Assembly: GCF_000170895.1 (NCBI RefSeq)
Contig: NZ_ABCS01000003.1
Location: 62,001 to 126,000, forward strand
Direction: 5' to 3'
DNA from: Plesiocystis pacifica SIR-1
Lineage (GTDB): Bacteria; Myxococcota_A; Polyangia; Nannocystales; Nannocystaceae
DNA length: 64,000 bases
Shown: piece by piece, positions 62,039 through 64,000 of the stretch
How positions within the stretch are numbered: position 1 is the stretch's first letter
Layout of the letters: each line of letters opens with the position of its first letter
Position numbers and translations under genes: made by a program
Notes under the pieces: generated by a model
Seen by the model: only the letters and a program-made list of their open reading frames with translations
Databases searched by the model: none
What the model was told of the DNA's origin: nothing

Positions 62039-62452
62039 GTGACCAGTAGCGATTCGAGCGACGAAGGCGAGAAGTCGGACAGTCGCGAGGTTCGCATCTG
62101 GGTCGAGTCGGACGAGGACGCCGCCAAGATCGAGGCCCTGCTCGAGGCCCTCGGCTTCACGGTCTTGCGCGAGCTCGGCGACGGCGATGGCCCCGCCCGC
62201 CTGCGCTGGGCGGTCAACCGATTGTGCAATCGCTACCAGCTGACGCCGCGGGAGCGCGACGTGCTTCAGGGCGTGCTCGCGGGCTGGCGCAATGGCCAGG
62301 TCGCGAAGGACTTGAACATCAGCGGCGCCACCGTGAAGTGGCACCTCCACAACATCTTCACCAAGACGGGCGCCGAAGACCGCGAGTCGCTGCTGCGCTT
62401 GGCGTTGCAGCTGGGCGGCCGCACCCGCGAGCCGGAGCGAGGCGAGAGCTAG
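62039..62452 (+). CDS. LuxR-type HTH regulator, single domain
   Basis: 137 residues. Residues about 66-125 form a LuxR/FixJ HTH (LTPRERDVLQGVLAGWRNGQVAKDLNISGATVKWHLHNIF). The first 65 residues are an acidic, short alpha/beta region (REVRIWVESDEDAAKIEALLEALGFTVL) that is not a receiver domain because no phospho-Asp pocket is visible. It may sense a ligand or bind a partner. GTG at 62039 preferred; an ATG at 61934 adds an unconserved basic leader. Three hairpins follow the stop. Confidence 0.82.
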   Translation: MTSSDSSDEGEKSDSREVRIWVESDEDAAKIEALLEALGFTVLRELGDGDGPARLRWAVNRLCNRYQLTPRERDVLQGVLAGWRNGQVAKDLNISGATVKWHLHNIFTKTGAEDRESLLRLALQLGGRTREPERGES

Positions 62453-62460
62453 GCTCGCCT

Positions 62461-62516
62461 CGTCCCGAAGGGACGCAGCGCGAGGGGACCTCGTCGCTGC
62501 GTCGCCGCTTGGCGAC
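62461..62516. terminator. Three consecutive GC hairpins between convergent genes
   Basis: CGTCCC-GAA-GGGACG at 62461-62475 is followed by an 11-bp stem with one bulge (62475-62500) and by GTCGCC-GCTT-GGCGAC at 62501-62516. The hairpins are stacked back-to-back between the LuxR gene (+) and the Cys-rich gene (-). They may act as a bidirectional transcription barrier. No U-run is present. Confidence 0.6.
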
Positions 62517-62530
62517 ACGTCGCGCAAGCT

Positions 62531-63058
62531 TCAATCAAAGACCTCTTGGCCGTCGAAGCAGGTGACGGTCCCGTCCTCGTTGCACACGCCGTCGTGGCAC
62601 CAGAACAAGGTGCCGTCGCAGTCCGAGCCGGGCCAGCAGATGGCGCCCCAGCAGCAGATCGGCATGGCGGAGGCGCCGGGCGTGATCTCGGCGGTCTCGC
62701 ACAGCCCCGCTTGGCTACAGGCGTTGGCGAGGGGGATGTAGGCGACCACGAGGTTCTGACCGGGGTCGTAGACTTCGCCGTAGCGAGCGTGGAAGGCGAC
62801 GGAGCCGAGGGGGCAGCCGCCGGTGGTTTGCAGCCGCACGGTACCCATGCCGTCGAGGCACACCGCCGCGTCGAGGACGGGCGCGTTCGGGCCGGTGTAT
62901 TCGCAGACCGCCCGCGTGCTGTCGCAGAGGTCGCGGAGCTGGACGTTCGACGGATCACCCACGGGGACGTTGGCCCGCGCGGAGCCCGACGCCGCAAGGG
63001 CTGCAAGGGTGGTGACGGTGAGCGCGAGGGCGCTGGAGAGGGCGAGTTTGTTGGTCAT
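62531..63058 (-). CDS. Secreted Cys-rich protein
   Basis: 175 residues. A Sec signal peptide (ALALTVTTLAALAASGSARA, about 1-29) is followed by a Cys-rich mature domain with 13 cysteines, including PICCWGAICWPGSDCDG and FWCHDGVCNEDGTVTC. The tail resembles small disulfide-rich repeats seen in myxobacterial surface proteins. No enzyme motif. The thioredoxin at 51676 could help fold such proteins, but this is only a suggestion. Confidence 0.82.
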   Translation of the reverse strand: MTNKLALSSALALTVTTLAALAASGSARANVPVGDPSNVQLRDLCDSTRAVCEYTGPNAPVLDAAVCLDGMGTVRLQTTGGCPLGSVAFHARYGEVYDPGQNLVVAYIPLANACSQAGLCETAEITPGASAMPICCWGAICWPGSDCDGTLFWCHDGVCNEDGTVTCFDGQEVFD

Positions 63059-63176
63059 GGAGAGATCTTACTTGGGTCACCCCAACCTGGGGGTTGGGAC
63101 TGATCAAAGCTCGAAACTGCCAGAACGCCGTATCTGCGCTCTGTTGGCTCGTTTACGAACAACCGCCTGGCGACAC

Positions 63177-63205
63177 CCGGCCCGCCTGCCGGATGGGATT
63201 TTTTT
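63177..63205 (+). terminator. Weak intrinsic-terminator-like structure in the XRE leader
   Basis: CCGGC (63177-63181) pairs with GCCGG (63188-63192), followed after six bases by seven Ts (63199-63205), 34 nt before the ATG of the XRE gene. It is a short stem and the spacing to the T-run is wide, so this may be a chance match or a leader attenuator. Confidence 0.3.
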
Positions 63206-63239
63206 GAACGCTTCATGTGCGGGCCCTGCTTTAACTCCG

Positions 63240-63626
63240 ATGACGGACGTCTACGAGGTCGAAGGGCGGCGCTTTGGGCGCCATGTCCGGAGTCTGCGCA
63301 AGACCCGCGGGCTCACCCAAGAGGCGCTGGCGCGCAAGGCAGGCCTGTCTGGGGACACGATTCGGCGCCTCGAGGGCGGGACTTTTTCGCCGAGCCTGAC
63401 CACCCTCGTCCGATTGTCTCGGGGACTCGAGCTGCGCTTGTCGACGATCCTCGCGAGCTACGAGATCGGCATGTTGCCGGTGGAGCGCGAGCTCGCCGAC
63501 CTGCTCAGCGGTCGCGACGAGAAGGAGCTGCGCATCGTCCTCGAGGTCGTGAAGGTGTTGCTGCGCGACTGGGGCGAGGGGGGCGAGGGAGGCGAGGGGG
63601 GCGAGGGCTCGGGCGAGAGCAACTAG
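63240..63626 (+). CDS. XRE-family HTH regulator with Gly-Glu repeat tail
   Basis: 128 residues. HTH_3/XRE domain at about 8-70: FGRHVRSLRKTRGLTQEALARKAGLSGDTIRRLEGG, then LTTLVRLSRGLELRLSTIL. A helical segment follows (DEKELRIVLEVVKVLLRDW), then a Gly-Glu-Gly repeat tail encoded by 9-nt tandem DNA repeats. The ATG at 63240 begins the conserved domain. DNA-binding is expected, with no regulon evident. Between convergent genes. Confidence 0.88.
   Translation: MTDVYEVEGRRFGRHVRSLRKTRGLTQEALARKAGLSGDTIRRLEGGTFSPSLTTLVRLSRGLELRLSTILASYEIGMLPVERELADLLSGRDEKELRIVLEVVKVLLRDWGEGGEGGEGGEGSGESN
63573..63608 (+). repeat. Four tandem 9-bp repeats (in-frame)
   Basis: The units GGCGAGGGG, GGCGAGGGA, GGCGAGGGG and GGCGAGGGC run head-to-tail and encode repeated Gly-Glu-Gly. 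Length change in multiples of 9 bp would keep the frame, so this is a simple variable linker rather than a frame switch. Confidence 0.75.
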
Positions 63627-63633
63627 CGCTGCG

Positions 63634-64000
63634 TCAGCGCCACCAGCTCGACAGCTGGCGCAGCACCCCGGGGTCGGTCATCAGCGCGAGGTGGCCGGTG
63701 CGCGGGAAGTGGGCGACGCCGGTCGGATCGATGCGTTGGCGCGCGCGCGGGTCGAGGCTCTGGCCCTTGGCGCTCGCGGGTCGCACGAGGCCGTCGCCAA
63801 AGGCCGCGCCGAGGGTGTCGGCGAGGCGCGTGGGTTCGTCGGCGCGGCGCCCTCGCTCGCCTTCGGGCGCCTCCTCGGCGGTCGGCTGGGCGTCGCTCAG
63901 GGTCCCGTAGAGCACGTAGCACTCGGCCTGCTCGGGGAAGCGCGCGGGGCTGGGCACGGACGCGGCGGGGCGGTCGAGGTCGAGGTGGCGCCAGTCCTCG
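63634..64000 (-). CDS. Lipase/alpha-beta hydrolase C-terminus (continues past the window edge)
   Basis: The frame is open to the right edge (the minus-strand N-terminus lies beyond 64000). The C-terminal 120 residues include AAFGDGLV (candidate catalytic Asp region) and VAHFPRTGHLALMTDPGVLRQLSSWW, the catalytic-His segment of PGAP1/triacylglycerol-lipase type hydrolases. The nucleophile serine should be in the missing part. Four tandem 9-bp repeats and the XRE stop lie just beyond its end. Confidence 0.65.
   Translation of the reverse strand, partial: EDWRHLDLDRPAASVPSPARFPEQAECYVLYGTLSDAQPTAEEAPEGERGRRADEPTRLADTLGAAFGDGLVRPASAKGQSLDPRARQRIDPTGVAHFPRTGHLALMTDPGVLRQLSSWWR

Noticed and set aside
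62453-62530. Small ORF or sRNA in the gap after the LuxR gene
   Set aside because: The gap is dominated by hairpins and no start codon with a plausible ribosome site is present.
1-64000. tRNA, rRNA, CRISPR or intact transposase genes
   Set aside because: No cloverleaf-like sequence, direct-repeat array or transposase-type coding sequence was found by reading; the Rpn-type gene is a nuclease-family protein rather than a DDE transposase.

Overview
The window is very GC-rich, densely coded bacterial chromosome. It carries giant eukaryote-like Ser/Thr kinases, an AAA/TPR kinase relative, a CHAT-type fragment, fascin/ricin lectin modules and an ElbD-like ether-lipid megasynthase. That combination points to a myxobacterium, and the style fits the Nannocystis/Plesiocystis/Enhygromyxa side of the order. 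This placement is inference from gene content. I see no tRNA, rRNA, CRISPR array or intact insertion sequence.

Left part (1-24.6 kb): a CHAT-like fragment cut by the window edge; tmcA (tRNA-Met cytidine acetyltransferase); an 1836-residue hybrid Ser/Thr kinase/histidine kinase; two small envelope-type proteins; a two-gene operon of HSP90-fold (GHKL) proteins, one with an intact ATP site and one with a degenerate ATP site; gloB; a DUF1353 gene; an Rpn-type nuclease; an orphan 657-aa protein; and an AAA/TPR protein that lacks its kinase and P-loop. Two dispersed repeat families start here. One is a G-rich-loop hairpin sitting at gene 3' ends (three copies). The other is a CTAG-bounded MITE-like element (two copies, near 18.4 and 59.4 kb).

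Middle (24.6-38.5 kb): the most coherent system. A leftward operon larC-larE-larB-Ni transporter makes the nickel-pincer nucleotide (NPN) cofactor. It is divergent from a rightward operon encoding a HAD phosphatase, a LarA-family protein, an ElbD-like reductase/ligase/ACP/acyltransferase/SCP2 megasynthase, an SDR and a lipid kinase. The layout suggests that an NPN-dependent enzyme works in ether-lipid (or related) biosynthesis.

Next (38.5-45.2 kb): a short MotA/TolQ/ExbB-like protein, a ricin/fascin lectin, a kinase-fold orphan, a bacterial relative of the diatom cadmium (zeta) carbonic anhydrase, a WGR-DNA ligase fusion, a fatty-acid hydroxylase, and a FadR/GntR regulator with a near-perfect FadR-type operator in front of its own start.

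Right part (45.2-64 kb): surface-glycan type genes (a multi-TM glycosyltransferase, a GT2, wecB, two radical SAM enzymes, an alpha-toroid protein), a TlpA thioredoxin, a histone-deacetylase fusion next to a DGAT2-like acyltransferase, a gamma carbonic anhydrase, an AhpD-like protein, a divergent ECF sigma/Ser-Thr kinase pair, a LuxR-type and an XRE-type regulator, a Cys-rich secreted protein, and the C-terminus of a lipase-like hydrolase that runs off the right edge.
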